Of a stretch of DNA of 64,000 nucleotides, positions 9,818 through 18,910 are shown one piece after another. The notes under the pieces were generated by a model. That model was not told the DNA's origin, did not search any database, and saw only the letters and a program-made list of their open reading frames with translations. This DNA comes from an uncultured Spartobacteria bacterium. Its GTDB lineage: Bacteria; Verrucomicrobiota; Verrucomicrobiia; Chthoniobacterales; Chthoniobacteraceae. Position 1 is the first letter of the stretch, and each line of letters opens with the position of its first letter. The stretch covers positions 41,048 to 105,047 of the forward strand of contig CAIYUV010000176.1 in the NCBI GenBank assembly GCA_903929475.1. Reading direction: 5' to 3'. A program made the translations under genes and the position numbers.

Positions 9818-12640
9818 ATGACCAGACTGGCTTCCTCCATTATCGTTTCAGTGGTGACACTCATAGCCAGTGCGGCTCCCGCATTTTCTCAGGGCGAGGA
9901 TGCGAAGCTGCTGGAGACTTTTTTTGAACTCGGGCTGCCGGAGGTGAAGGGTGCGAAGTGGGTGCAGGCCTACGGTGAGGATGGGGAGCAGGCGACGCTG
10001 CTAGGCGGATACAATTCAAACTACAATGGCAACGCATGGCTCGTGAGCGAGGCCAACGGCGTGGTGGAGGTGGTCTTTGTGGATGGCCGTCGTGCGAAGG
10101 GGCGCAAGGGCGATGAGAATTCGCCTGCTGCGGACGGAGATGCCCGGATCATGATTCAGCCGGCGAAATTGGATGCCGACATGAAGGCGCTGGGCAAGCA
10201 GTTGAAATCGCCGGAGGGATTTTCCCAACGCTCGACAGCCCGGATGGCGGGTATGGCACTGGTTGCGCTGGCCCAGTTTCAGCGGAATGGCCACGGCGAT
10301 TTTGCGAAGGAGCATTTCCCGTATGCCGTGCAGATCGCAGGTTCCCCGGCGAAGGCGCTCGATGGTGTGGTGAGCCTGATTGCGGATGCGACGATGGGGG
10401 ATGTATGCACGAAGTTTTACGAAAATGGAAATGCCGCCGCGTGCGCAACGGCAGTCGAAGGACTGGCTGCGAAATTTCCGCGCGGCTGGAAGCAGCGGGA
10501 TACGGCGCTGATGTTCGCAGCGCGGCTTCGCGAGCAAAAGCACTCGCCGCACGCGGATGATCCTGAGGCCAGAGCCGCCGCCGCCGTGCTGCTCGCACTT
10601 CGCGCGCAGGATGCAGGGCAAATTAATGGATTTGGAAACTGGATGCTGCCGAAATTACTGGACGACAGCGGAGGCGAGCGCCGGGGAAGGACGTTTTTCC
10701 GGAGGCGGCATCGTTCGTTTTCCGATGATGAACCCGCAGTGAAGGACGGTCCGCTGTCCCGCTATCTGGCCAAGTCGCGGGAGGCGCTGCCGGGACTTGT
10801 GCTGTTACTGGGCGATCAGCGTTTCGTCCGCTTTTCCATGAGGGATAGATTCAGGCATTCGTATTTCAGCTCACGCATGAGCCGGGACGAAGCGATCCAG
10901 CAGCAATACGGAGCCATGTCGCGCCCTGCGGAACTCGGCGAGATCGCCCGCAGTCTCATCGGGCAGGTTGCACCAAATGATTTCGTGGAATCGGACGATG
11001 ACATCCGCAAATGGGCCGCCAGTGCAGTTACAAAGACGGATGAGGAGATTGCTTGGGATTATCTCCGCAACAGTAATGGCACGAACGACGGCGCATTCAG
11101 CATGGGCCTTTCATTCCTCGTTGCAAAAGGAGGGGACGAAACTCTTCGCAAGCTCCGGGAGGTTTTCCTCGATCCGGGAGTGTGGAGTTCCGGTTCGCTC
11201 GAAAACGTGATCGAGCAGGCTGCCGCGTGGCTCAAGCGTGCCAAGCCGGAGCCGGAATTCGGCCCGAAGCTCATCGCGGTTGCAAAGTCGGGGCTGAAGC
11301 GCGAGGGCGACGAGCAAGCCAGATACTTCGAAAGAGGTGACAACGGGGAGTATGCAAAGCAGATCGCCGCGCAGCAGAAGGCTCAGATGGCGAAATTGGA
11401 CGGCCTTTTCAAACCACAGAAGCCGCTCGCTGAGCGCATCGCAGAGATCGCCGCGATGGACGAGGCGGAGGCATCGGGATTCCTGCAAACATTGCGGAAG
11501 GATTTCGAGAAAACCGCACCGGAGGAACTGTTGTCAGCCGTCTTTCCCGCAGCGGCGGCGGCGAAGTCTGCGGAGGTAAAGATAGCCCTGCTCGGCAGTC
11601 TCTACCGTGAGGCAGGCAAGGCTGCGGACCCGTCGAAATCCACACCAGCCGCCCGCGAAGCCATGCAGACGCTTCTGCGCGACACGGGCGAAGTTTCAAA
11701 CCGTTGGAATCCGGGCAGCAAACAGAAAATCGCGGAGTTTGCCGCCAACATGATTGTCCTGCTTCACTGTCAGGCCAAGGATCGCGAGACGTGGCAGATT
11801 TATGGGATGAAAATGCCGCGCCTCGCGACTAAGTGGATGCTCCACAGCGCGCAGGAGATCGCCGCTGGCAAACCCGTCCCTCCGCTTCCTGATCCAGCAA
11901 AGGCAGACGGCCCAGCGCTGGTGAAGGAACTTGGCGCGCTCACCGCCGCGGCCATCGCTGGGGCTTTCGACAAAAAATCACCCAACGAACAAATCGCCAT
12001 CGTAACTCACTTGGAAAAAAATCCCGACTGGCCCGCGTCGCTTGTTGAATTTCATTTTACCATTGCCGAAGTGTCCGACGCGGAGGCGGGCACGCTGCCC
12101 GGCTTTGACGCTGCAAAATGGAAGGGGCGCAAACTCGATGAAGCTGCTATCCAGGAGTTGAGGGTGCTCACGGAAAAGGCAGCCCTCACGACGCCGGTGA
12201 TGCTCTCAGTCGCGATCACAAGTCCTCTGGCCGGAGTCGGCATCAGCATCGGAAAGTGGGAACAGAAAATCGGAACTCGACAGATCGAGCAGATGGGTCT
12301 GCCCAAGGGTGATTCCAAACCAGAGGCCGTATGGGTTGCTGCGATACAAATTTCAAAAGACAGTTCGGATATTGAGGGAGCCTCGCGAGACGCCGCCGGT
12401 TTTGGCTACCTCGCGTGGAAGGACGAAGGGAAGACGCGCGCGTGGCGAGAAAAGTATGCGAAGACGGCACCAAAGTCCGCAAACGACGAGGATGGCCCGC
12501 CATTCGGCTCTCATAAACTCGATCCCAGCCCGGCGAAGTTTGAGCAAAAACTGAAGGACTGGCTCTCAATGAAAGCCAGCAGCCGCGGGCCCGCGCAGAT
12601 CTATTTCTACTCCGCGAAAGTTTCCGAAAAAGACGAATAA
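9818..12640 (+). CDS. Exported protein of unknown function at the head of the MoxR operon
   Basis: The 940-residue product has a signal peptide (MTRLASSIIVSVVTLIASAAPAFSQ) and no motif that I recognise. It is rich in Ala, Lys and Glu and looks mostly helical, with short repeated helix pairs that could be HEAT- or TPR-like (for example FLQTLRKDFEKTAPEELLSAV and AAKSAEVKIALLGSLYREAG). There are no transmembrane segments after the signal. It ends 3 bases before the MoxR gene and is divergent from the gene ending at 9688, so it is probably the first gene of this operon. The product may be a periplasmic scaffold or a client of the VWA machinery; this is inferred from position only. Confidence 0.75.
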   Translation: MTRLASSIIVSVVTLIASAAPAFSQGEDAKLLETFFELGLPEVKGAKWVQAYGEDGEQATLLGGYNSNYNGNAWLVSEANGVVEVVFVDGRRAKGRKGDENSPAADGDARIMIQPAKLDADMKALGKQLKSPEGFSQRSTARMAGMALVALAQFQRNGHGDFAKEHFPYAVQIAGSPAKALDGVVSLIADATMGDVCTKFYENGNAAACATAVEGLAAKFPRGWKQRDTALMFAARLREQKHSPHADDPEARAAAAVLLALRAQDAGQINGFGNWMLPKLLDDSGGERRGRTFFRRRHRSFSDDEPAVKDGPLSRYLAKSREALPGLVLLLGDQRFVRFSMRDRFRHSYFSSRMSRDEAIQQQYGAMSRPAELGEIARSLIGQVAPNDFVESDDDIRKWAASAVTKTDEEIAWDYLRNSNGTNDGAFSMGLSFLVAKGGDETLRKLREVFLDPGVWSSGSLENVIEQAAAWLKRAKPEPEFGPKLIAVAKSGLKREGDEQARYFERGDNGEYAKQIAAQQKAQMAKLDGLFKPQKPLAERIAEIAAMDEAEASGFLQTLRKDFEKTAPEELLSAVFPAAAAAKSAEVKIALLGSLYREAGKAADPSKSTPAAREAMQTLLRDTGEVSNRWNPGSKQKIAEFAANMIVLLHCQAKDRETWQIYGMKMPRLATKWMLHSAQEIAAGKPVPPLPDPAKADGPALVKELGALTAAAIAGAFDKKSPNEQIAIVTHLEKNPDWPASLVEFHFTIAEVSDAEAGTLPGFDAAKWKGRKLDEAAIQELRVLTEKAALTTPVMLSVAITSPLAGVGISIGKWEQKIGTRQIEQMGLPKGDSKPEAVWVAAIQISKDSSDIEGASRDAAGFGYLAWKDEGKTRAWREKYAKTAPKSANDEDGPPFGSHKLDPSPAKFEQKLKDWLSMKASSRGPAQIYFYSAKVSEKDE

Positions 12641-12643
12641 CCT

Positions 12644-13621
12644 ATGAACACCAAACCAGCACAACTCTGGCAAAACACCCTCAACACCATCACACGCATC
12701 CGCGAGCAAACCGCGCGCGTCATCGTCGGCCAGGATGCCGTCATTGAGCTCATGCTCACCGCGCTGCTCTGCAAGGGCCACTGCCTCATCGTGGGCGTGC
12801 CCGGCCTCGCGAAGACGCTCCTCGTCTCCACGCTCGGAAAAATCCTCGGGTTGAAATTCCACCGCATCCAGTTCACGCCCGATCTCATGCCGACCGACAT
12901 CGTCGGCTCGGAAATCCTGCAAACATCGGAATCCGGGCGCGGCTTCGAGTTCGCGCCGGGGCCGATTTTTGCAAACCTCATCCTCGCCGACGAAATCAAC
13001 CGCACACCGCCAAAAACGCAGGCCGCATTGCTCGAAGCGATGCAGGAAAAACAGGTCACCGTCGCCGGAAGGACAAGACGTTTGGAAGAACCGTTCCTCG
13101 TTTTTGCCACGCAGAATCCCATCGAACACGAAGGCACCTACCCGCTCCCCGAAGCACAACTCGACCGCTTCTTTTTCAAGCTGAAAATTGACTACCCCAG
13201 CATGGACGAGGAACTCGCAGTGTTGGATCGCACCACCGGCGCGCAGCTTCCCGAGGCCGATGCCGTCCTCGACGCCGCCGCGCTCATCGCCCTTCAGGCA
13301 AGCGTCCACGACGTGCCTCTTCCCGACAACGTGAAGCGCAGCATCCTCAAGCTCACCCACAGCAGTCGCCCCGCGAGCGATCTCGGCGACGACTACGTTA
13401 AAAAATACGTCAACTGGGGAGCCGGACCACGCGCTGGGCAGACACTCGTCCGCGCCGCCAAAGCCCTCGCACTCCTGCGCGGACGCGAGAGCGCCTCGCT
13501 GGAGGAAGTCAAAGCAGTCGCGCCTGCCGTCCTTCGTCACCGCATCATTCCCAGCTACAACGCTACTGGCGAAGGAATCACCGTCGAGGACATCATCGTG
13601 CATTTGATTGGAAAACTGTGA
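12644..13621 (+). CDS. MoxR-family AAA+ ATPase
   Basis: The 325-residue cytoplasmic ATPase has Walker A GVPGLAKT at residues ~51-58, Walker B LILADEINR at ~112-120, sensor 1 FATQNPIEHEGTYPLPEAQLDRF, and the usual C-terminal lid. Length and motifs are canonical. MoxR ATPases act as chaperone-like factors with VWA proteins encoded beside them, and a DUF58 gene overlaps the stop here by four bases (GTGA). It begins 3 bases after the unknown exported protein. Together these genes form a typical MoxR-VWA operon, which in other bacteria is linked to envelope integrity or maturation of envelope complexes. Confidence 0.95.
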   Translation: MNTKPAQLWQNTLNTITRIREQTARVIVGQDAVIELMLTALLCKGHCLIVGVPGLAKTLLVSTLGKILGLKFHRIQFTPDLMPTDIVGSEILQTSESGRGFEFAPGPIFANLILADEINRTPPKTQAALLEAMQEKQVTVAGRTRRLEEPFLVFATQNPIEHEGTYPLPEAQLDRFFFKLKIDYPSMDEELAVLDRTTGAQLPEADAVLDAAALIALQASVHDVPLPDNVKRSILKLTHSSRPASDLGDDYVKKYVNWGAGPRAGQTLVRAAKALALLRGRESASLEEVKAVAPAVLRHRIIPSYNATGEGITVEDIIVHLIGKL

Positions 13622-14505
13622 GCGCCTATCGCTACCTACGCCCGGATGACGTCCGGCGGCTCGAAAGCTACGAGTTCGCCGCACGCTTGCTTGCGGAGGG
13701 ATGGCTGAACGGGCGGCACCGCTCGCGGCTGCGCGGGGCCTCGACGGAGTTTCACGAATATCGCGCCTACACGCCGGGCGACGCGCCGGGGCTGGTGGAC
13801 TGGCGCGTGTTTGCACGCACGGACAGGCACTACGTGAAGACCTTCGAACAGGAGACGAATCTCGAATGTCACCTCCTGCTCGACAGCAGCAGCAGCATGG
13901 CGTTTGGCGGCGGCTCCGCGACGACAAAACTCGAATTTGCCTCCTACTTCGCGGCGGCTCTCGCGTGGCTTGTTGTGCGCGGGAGCGATCAGGTGTCGCT
14001 TCAAATTTTCGACGACCGTGTGCGAGAATTTCTCCCGCCGGGCAGCACACGGCAGCATTTGCACCAGGTGCTCTCCACGCTGGAAAGCAACGAGCCGCGC
14101 GGCCCCACGTCGCTCTCCGCCGCCCTTGCGCGTGCCGCGCTTCAGATCCGCCGCCGTGGGACGGTCATCGTGTTGAGCGACTTCTACGACGAACCCGCCG
14201 CCATTTTTGCCGCGCTCAATCCATTCATCCATCGCGGATTTCGCATCCACCTTTTTCACCTACTCTCGCCGGAGGAGATGGAACTCGGTGATGGCGTTCT
14301 CTCGCGCTATGAGGACATGGAGACTCGTGATACACTCACGCTCCACCCGCGCGCCCTCGCTGAAAGCTACCGCGATGCGCTGCAAACGCACATCACACGC
14401 CTGCGCACACTCAGCGCGCAGCGGCGGATTGACTACCATGTCGCGCGCACTGACGGGACGTTCTGGCCGCTTTTCGACCGCATCACGGGGGAGGGAGGAA
14501 AATGA
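13618..14505 (+). CDS. DUF58 family protein with VWA-like fold
   Basis: This 295-residue protein carries the DUF58 signature EFHEYRAYTPGDAPGLVDWR followed by a metal-ion-dependent adhesion motif LLLDSSSSMAF (Asp89-Ser-Ser-Ser-Ser). It starts with a GTG that overlaps the MoxR stop (GTGA), so the two are translationally coupled. DUF58 proteins are the constant partners of MoxR ATPases and probably dock on them. There is no membrane segment, so it likely acts in the cytoplasm or at the membrane face through the two VWA membrane proteins downstream. Its stop codon lies within the left arm of a perfect 30-bp inverted repeat. Confidence 0.93.
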   Translation: MSAYRYLRPDDVRRLESYEFAARLLAEGWLNGRHRSRLRGASTEFHEYRAYTPGDAPGLVDWRVFARTDRHYVKTFEQETNLECHLLLDSSSSMAFGGGSATTKLEFASYFAAALAWLVVRGSDQVSLQIFDDRVREFLPPGSTRQHLHQVLSTLESNEPRGPTSLSAALARAALQIRRRGTVIVLSDFYDEPAAIFAALNPFIHRGFRIHLFHLLSPEEMELGDGVLSRYEDMETRDTLTLHPRALAESYRDALQTHITRLRTLSAQRRIDYHVARTDGTFWPLFDRITGEGGK

Positions 14506-14607
14506 CGGATGACGGACTCCGAATGACGAATTTTGCACGCCTGCCTGCGGGTGCGTATTCGCCAATCGTCATTCCACATTCGTCATTCGGAGTCCGTCAT
14601 CCGTCAT
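14502..14607. repeat. Perfect 30-bp inverted repeat with 46-base loop
   Basis: Bases 14502-14531 are an exact reverse complement of 14578-14607. The arms are built from short related units (ATGACGGA, ACTCCG, AATGACGAAT). It contains the stop codon of the DUF58 gene and ends 13 bases before the next start codon. It is the only gap over 100 bases inside the otherwise overlapping core of the MoxR operon, so it is probably an inserted palindromic element. In RNA it could form a very stable hairpin and tune expression of the downstream genes. Confidence 0.95.
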
Positions 14608-14620
14608 TCCGCTACACGCC

Positions 14621-16642
14621 ATGAACTTAGCCTTTGCCAATCCCGCATGGCTTCTTGCCGCGCTCGTTGCGGTGCCGCTGCTGGCGCACTTGTTTTCACG
14701 CGCCCGCCCTCGGAGGCGCGACTTCCCATCGCTCAAACTCCTACGCGAGGCGATGCGCCGCGTGACGAGCGTCCGCAAGCCGTGTGACCGCTGGCTGCTC
14801 GTCGTGCGCACGCTCGCGATGGCGGCGCTCATCGGTGCGTTTTTGCAGCCGTTGCTGCTGTCACGTTTTGCATCGAAGGACGGCGTGGAAAAAACGACGG
14901 TGCTCGTGGTGGATGTGTCGGCCTCGATGGCCTACGCCGACGGCACTCGGACGCGGCTGGCGCAGGCGACTGCTGCTGCGGAGGACGTATTGGCCACGCT
15001 GCCGGTAAACTCGCGTGCAAATATCATCTGGTTGCGCGCACACGCCGTGGCGGAACTGCCGGAGCCGGGGATGAATCTCGGATTCCTCCGCGACGCGCTG
15101 AGAAAAACGACCGTGCGCTCCGAGGCTGGTGACATCGCCGGGGCATTCGCTCTTGCCGCGAAGCAGCTCGAATCCGCATCCGGCGAACGCGAACTCGTGG
15201 TGCTTTCCGATTTTCAAAAATCCGCATGGCGCACTGTGAACTGGGCGATGCCGTCCTCGATCCGCGTCACGCGCATCGCCGTGGGCGACTCGCAGGCGGC
15301 AAACGTCGGCCTTGCCGGGCTTGTGCTGGAGCCTGCGCGCCCTGTGGCGGGGCAGGAAGCGCGCATGGTGTGCCGGGTGCGAAATTTTTCCGCAGACGCA
15401 AGGCGGGTGACGGTCTTTGGCGAGGCGGGTGAAAGCCGTATTTCGCAGACAGTGGAACTTGCTCCGTGGAGCGAGGCGCTCGCGATGATGCCTGTGAAAT
15501 TTCCCGTTGAGGGCACCGTCGCGCTGAAGGCGTCGCTCGGAGAGGATCGCTTCCCCAGCGATGATGTGCGATACGCGCTCGCGGATGTGCGTGGTGCGTT
15601 GCAAGTCGCCATCGTCGGCACGGGGCCGGTCGCGCAGACGTGGCTGCGCGCCGCGCAGTCACTTGATGCTGTGGTCGCGCGCCAGTCGTCACTTGCGGAT
15701 GCGACTGCGGATGTGGTCTTCGTCGCCGGGTGGCGCGGCGAGGATGTCGCGCCATTGCTCCAGCGAGGCTCGGCGGTCGTGGTGCAGCCCGCCGAGGGGC
15801 TGGATGCCGCGATGCTGGCGAAGTTGCTAGGACAGGAAAGCCCCGCATCGCCGCTTGCCGCGGAGACGAAGGACGCGCCGGGTTGGAATCTGCAAATCGC
15901 CGCCGAGGAGCACACGGTTTTCTCGCTCTTCGCCGGCGGGGCGTATGGCGATCCGTCCGCCGGAAAATTCCGCCGCCGTGTGGTGACGCCGCAGTTTTTG
16001 AAGGGAACGACACTGTTGAAATTTGACGACGGCAACCCGGCGCTCATGTTGATTGACGGTCGGCGGCTCTCTTGGTGGAACCTCGATCTCGGTGCCAGCG
16101 ACTGGATGACACGCACGGCGTTTCTGCCTTTTTTTGGCGAGTTCCTCCGCCATGTCGCCGCCGGTGTTGTCGCGCCTTCGTCGCATGAATTTGATCCGGG
16201 CGAGCCGCTGCGCCTCGATGCTGCGTCGCTCGATCCCGCGACCATCAAGCTCGTGGACGAGCGTGAGCAGGCCGTGGCGCTTGCCGCAGAAAATACGCGC
16301 AAGCCCGGCGGTCTTGCGACGGCTGCCGACATCGCACCCGGCAGTTACCGATGGATGACGCAGGACGGGGTGCTGGATCGTGCGGTGGTGAATTTCCCGG
16401 AGACGGAGAGCGACCTGCGCACTCTCACGACTGCTGAACTCGAAAAGGGAGCGGGTGCCCTCATCACCGGCAGTGCGCGCGAGCGCCTCGGCGACTTACG
16501 CGAGGGCCGTCCGCTGTGGCCTTGGTTCCTTGCGGCGGCTGCGGTGCTGTTTGTGATCGAGGGCGTGTTGCTGCGCTTTTTCAAAATCACGGCCGGGCCT
16601 GCAACGAACGCGATGGAAAGAAAGGAGATGGCGGAGGTATGA
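14621..16642 (+). CDS. BatA-type membrane protein with VWA domain
   Basis: The 673-residue protein begins with the BatA N-terminal membrane segment (MNLAFANPAWLLAALVAVPLLAHLFSRARPRRRDFPSL), a second hydrophobic helix at ~61-80, and a VWA domain with a MIDAS motif VVDVSASM (Asp98, Ser100, Ser102). A long beta-rich periplasmic-type region follows, then a C-terminal membrane helix (WFLAAAAVLFVIEGVLL). This is the usual aerotolerance-type BatA layout. The start follows the inverted repeat at 14502-14607. The stop overlaps the next gene by ATGA. It probably forms a membrane complex with the next VWA protein and receives the MoxR/DUF58 activity. Confidence 0.88.
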   Translation: MNLAFANPAWLLAALVAVPLLAHLFSRARPRRRDFPSLKLLREAMRRVTSVRKPCDRWLLVVRTLAMAALIGAFLQPLLLSRFASKDGVEKTTVLVVDVSASMAYADGTRTRLAQATAAAEDVLATLPVNSRANIIWLRAHAVAELPEPGMNLGFLRDALRKTTVRSEAGDIAGAFALAAKQLESASGERELVVLSDFQKSAWRTVNWAMPSSIRVTRIAVGDSQAANVGLAGLVLEPARPVAGQEARMVCRVRNFSADARRVTVFGEAGESRISQTVELAPWSEALAMMPVKFPVEGTVALKASLGEDRFPSDDVRYALADVRGALQVAIVGTGPVAQTWLRAAQSLDAVVARQSSLADATADVVFVAGWRGEDVAPLLQRGSAVVVQPAEGLDAAMLAKLLGQESPASPLAAETKDAPGWNLQIAAEEHTVFSLFAGGAYGDPSAGKFRRRVVTPQFLKGTTLLKFDDGNPALMLIDGRRLSWWNLDLGASDWMTRTAFLPFFGEFLRHVAAGVVAPSSHEFDPGEPLRLDAASLDPATIKLVDEREQAVALAAENTRKPGGLATAADIAPGSYRWMTQDGVLDRAVVNFPETESDLRTLTTAELEKGAGALITGSARERLGDLREGRPLWPWFLAAAAVLFVIEGVLLRFFKITAGPATNAMERKEMAEV

Positions 16643-18855
16643 CCGCGCTCTCATCCATCACACTGAATCCCGCGTTCGGTCTGCCGGAGGCTTTGGCTGC
16701 AGCGTTTGTGTTCATCGGCGTTGGCGGATGGCTGGCGTTGCGTTCCAACGACGGGGCACGGAATGGAATCCGTCCGTTGCTCATTTTTCTGCGCATCGCC
16801 GGAATCAGCGCGCTCACGGTGCTCTGGCTGAACCCCGGGTGCTGGCGCGAGGATGCCCGCGACACCAAGCGCGACTGGCTCGTGCTGCTCGACCGCAGTC
16901 GCTCAATGGAGAACGCACTCGATGAAAAGCAGACGCGCTGGCAGGCGGCGGCGAAGGCGGCGGGCAGTCTGGCGAAGGGCGCGGGCGGACACGGTGCGGT
17001 GCGCGTCCGCACTTTTTCCACGCAACTCGATGACGAGGTGGCCGACACTGCGCAGGCCGCGCCCAATGGCCCGGATACGGATATCGCCGCCGCAGTCACG
17101 GGCGCGCTGAATCAAAAATCCATGGCGCTTGCGGGCATTGTCGTCATCTCCGACGGACGCGCCACGACGCGCGTGAAGCTGGACGAGGTCGCCCGCCGTG
17201 CGAATGGGCGCGGCATCGCCATTCACACCGTGCCTGTGGGTGATGCAGGCTGTGTGCGCGATCTTTTGCTCACGGCGCTGCCGCGACAAATCACCATATT
17301 CAAGGGCCAGCCGGTGAAAATTTCCGCCGTGCTGGAAAATCGCGGACTCGGCCCCGTGAAGCCCTCCGTTGCACTCATCGGTCCCGATGGAAGGGAGCTT
17401 GCCCGCAAGGACACCACACTCGTGGACGGGCAGCGCGCGTCGGTGATGTTCGAGCTAAACGATGTCCCTGCGGAAGGCGCGGCCTACACACTGCGCACGG
17501 CCCCGTGGCCCGGCGAACATCTGCCTGCGAACAATTCCGACGTGGTGCGCGTCAAGGTGCTCGGCTCGAAGACGCGCGTGCTGCTTCTCGAAGGTGCGCC
17601 ATATTGGGACTCCAAATTTCTCGCGCAACTCCTCCGTCAGCAGGGCGCGGTGGACATCCTTACCGTCCACCGGCTGAATGAAGAGCGATACTTCCGCGTC
17701 GAGGCAAAGGGCGCGGAGCCGCTGCTATCGCCGGACACCGTTTTTCCGCCGAACGCGGCGGAACTTTCGCGATATGATCTGATTGTTTTTGGAAAAGGCG
17801 CGGATGGTTTTCTCGACGCTGCGCGGGTCGCCGCGTTGCAAGGCTTCGTGCGGGATCAGGGTGGCTCGGTGCTCTTCGCGCGCGGCAAGCCGTATAGCGG
17901 ACGTTTTCCCGCGCTGGAAAATCTTGAGCCGGTCGAGTGGGGCGAGCCTGCGGCAGGTGCGATGAAATTCACACCCATCGCCGACGCGGGCGCGGGTCTC
18001 TTCGGTGCGGCGCTTCCCGCTGCGGACGATCTCGTGTGGCCCACGCTGCCGCCGCTGGAGGACATCAATTCGGTCACGAAGTTAAAACCATTCGCACGTG
18101 TTCTTGCCGATGCGGTGCCCGAGGGACGCGCGACGAAAACACCGCTCCTCATCGTGCGCCGCTACGGACGTGGAATGGTGGCGGCTGTGAATGCCGACGG
18201 GCTTTGGCGCTGGGATTTCCGCCCCGAGGTCCGCGAGCAGGGCGCGCTCTATCAACACTTTTGGGTGCAGCTCATGCAGTGGTGCGCGACGTATTCGGAC
18301 TTCCGGCCCGGCGAGGACTACGCAGTCCGCCTCCGCGATGCCGCGACCGAGCCGGGGCAGCCGGTGCGTGCGGTCGTCGCATGGCGCGGGCCTGCAAAGC
18401 CAGAGCCGAGGCCGGTGGTAAAAATCACGCGCGACAACCAGCCATATGCCGATGCCTTGGCGACGCCGCTCTCCGCAGCGGATGGCGGACGCGAGTGGGC
18501 CGCTGTCTTCACACCCGGCGAACCGGGCCGCTACGAACTGCGTGTGGCAGACGCTACAAACGAGAAAATTTTGCAGGGCGAGGCGACGCTCAACGTCCTC
18601 GCGCCGCCCACGGAGGCGGATGATTTGCGCCCCGATGCCGTGAGCCTCGCCACGCTCGCGCACCTCTCCGGCGGCGAGGTGTGGAAGCTGGAGGATTTGG
18701 AAAAACTCGCAGCGAAACTCTGGCAGCGCGACGTGGCGCTCGTCCCGGAAAAGCCGCAATGGGAGCCGCTCTGGACCGCATGGTGGGCGGCCGCGCTGGT
18801 GACACTGCTCTTCGGCGCGGAGTGGTGGCTGCGAAAAAGGGAGGGGCTGCTATGA
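16639..18855 (+). CDS. Membrane VWA / glutamine amidotransferase-like protein
   Basis: The 738-residue protein starts at an ATG overlapping the previous stop (ATGA), preceded by AAAGGAG. It has membrane helices at ~15-35 and ~46-65, then a VWA-type segment with WLVLLDRSRSM (Asp85, Ser87, Ser89). The region RVLLLEGAPYWDSKFLAQLLRQQ followed by YDLIVFGKGADGFLDAARVAALQGFVRDQGGSVLFARGKP matches the class I glutamine amidotransferase-like fold often fused to VWA in these operons. A final helix (WTAWWAAALVTLLFGAEWWLRKR) anchors the C-terminus. A catalytic cysteine is not obvious, so the amidotransferase-like part may be structural. Confidence 0.85.
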   Translation: MTALSSITLNPAFGLPEALAAAFVFIGVGGWLALRSNDGARNGIRPLLIFLRIAGISALTVLWLNPGCWREDARDTKRDWLVLLDRSRSMENALDEKQTRWQAAAKAAGSLAKGAGGHGAVRVRTFSTQLDDEVADTAQAAPNGPDTDIAAAVTGALNQKSMALAGIVVISDGRATTRVKLDEVARRANGRGIAIHTVPVGDAGCVRDLLLTALPRQITIFKGQPVKISAVLENRGLGPVKPSVALIGPDGRELARKDTTLVDGQRASVMFELNDVPAEGAAYTLRTAPWPGEHLPANNSDVVRVKVLGSKTRVLLLEGAPYWDSKFLAQLLRQQGAVDILTVHRLNEERYFRVEAKGAEPLLSPDTVFPPNAAELSRYDLIVFGKGADGFLDAARVAALQGFVRDQGGSVLFARGKPYSGRFPALENLEPVEWGEPAAGAMKFTPIADAGAGLFGAALPAADDLVWPTLPPLEDINSVTKLKPFARVLADAVPEGRATKTPLLIVRRYGRGMVAAVNADGLWRWDFRPEVREQGALYQHFWVQLMQWCATYSDFRPGEDYAVRLRDAATEPGQPVRAVVAWRGPAKPEPRPVVKITRDNQPYADALATPLSAADGGREWAAVFTPGEPGRYELRVADATNEKILQGEATLNVLAPPTEADDLRPDAVSLATLAHLSGGEVWKLEDLEKLAAKLWQRDVALVPEKPQWEPLWTAWWAAALVTLLFGAEWWLRKREGLL

Positions 18856-18910
18856 ACGAAACGCACCTTGTCGCGCTGAGCCACTGCGACGTTATTTTCC
18901 CGCAATCACC

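Noticed and set aside
12566..14050. 494-residue minus-strand frame opposite moxR and DUF58
   Set aside because: Shadow of two well-supported overlapping genes.
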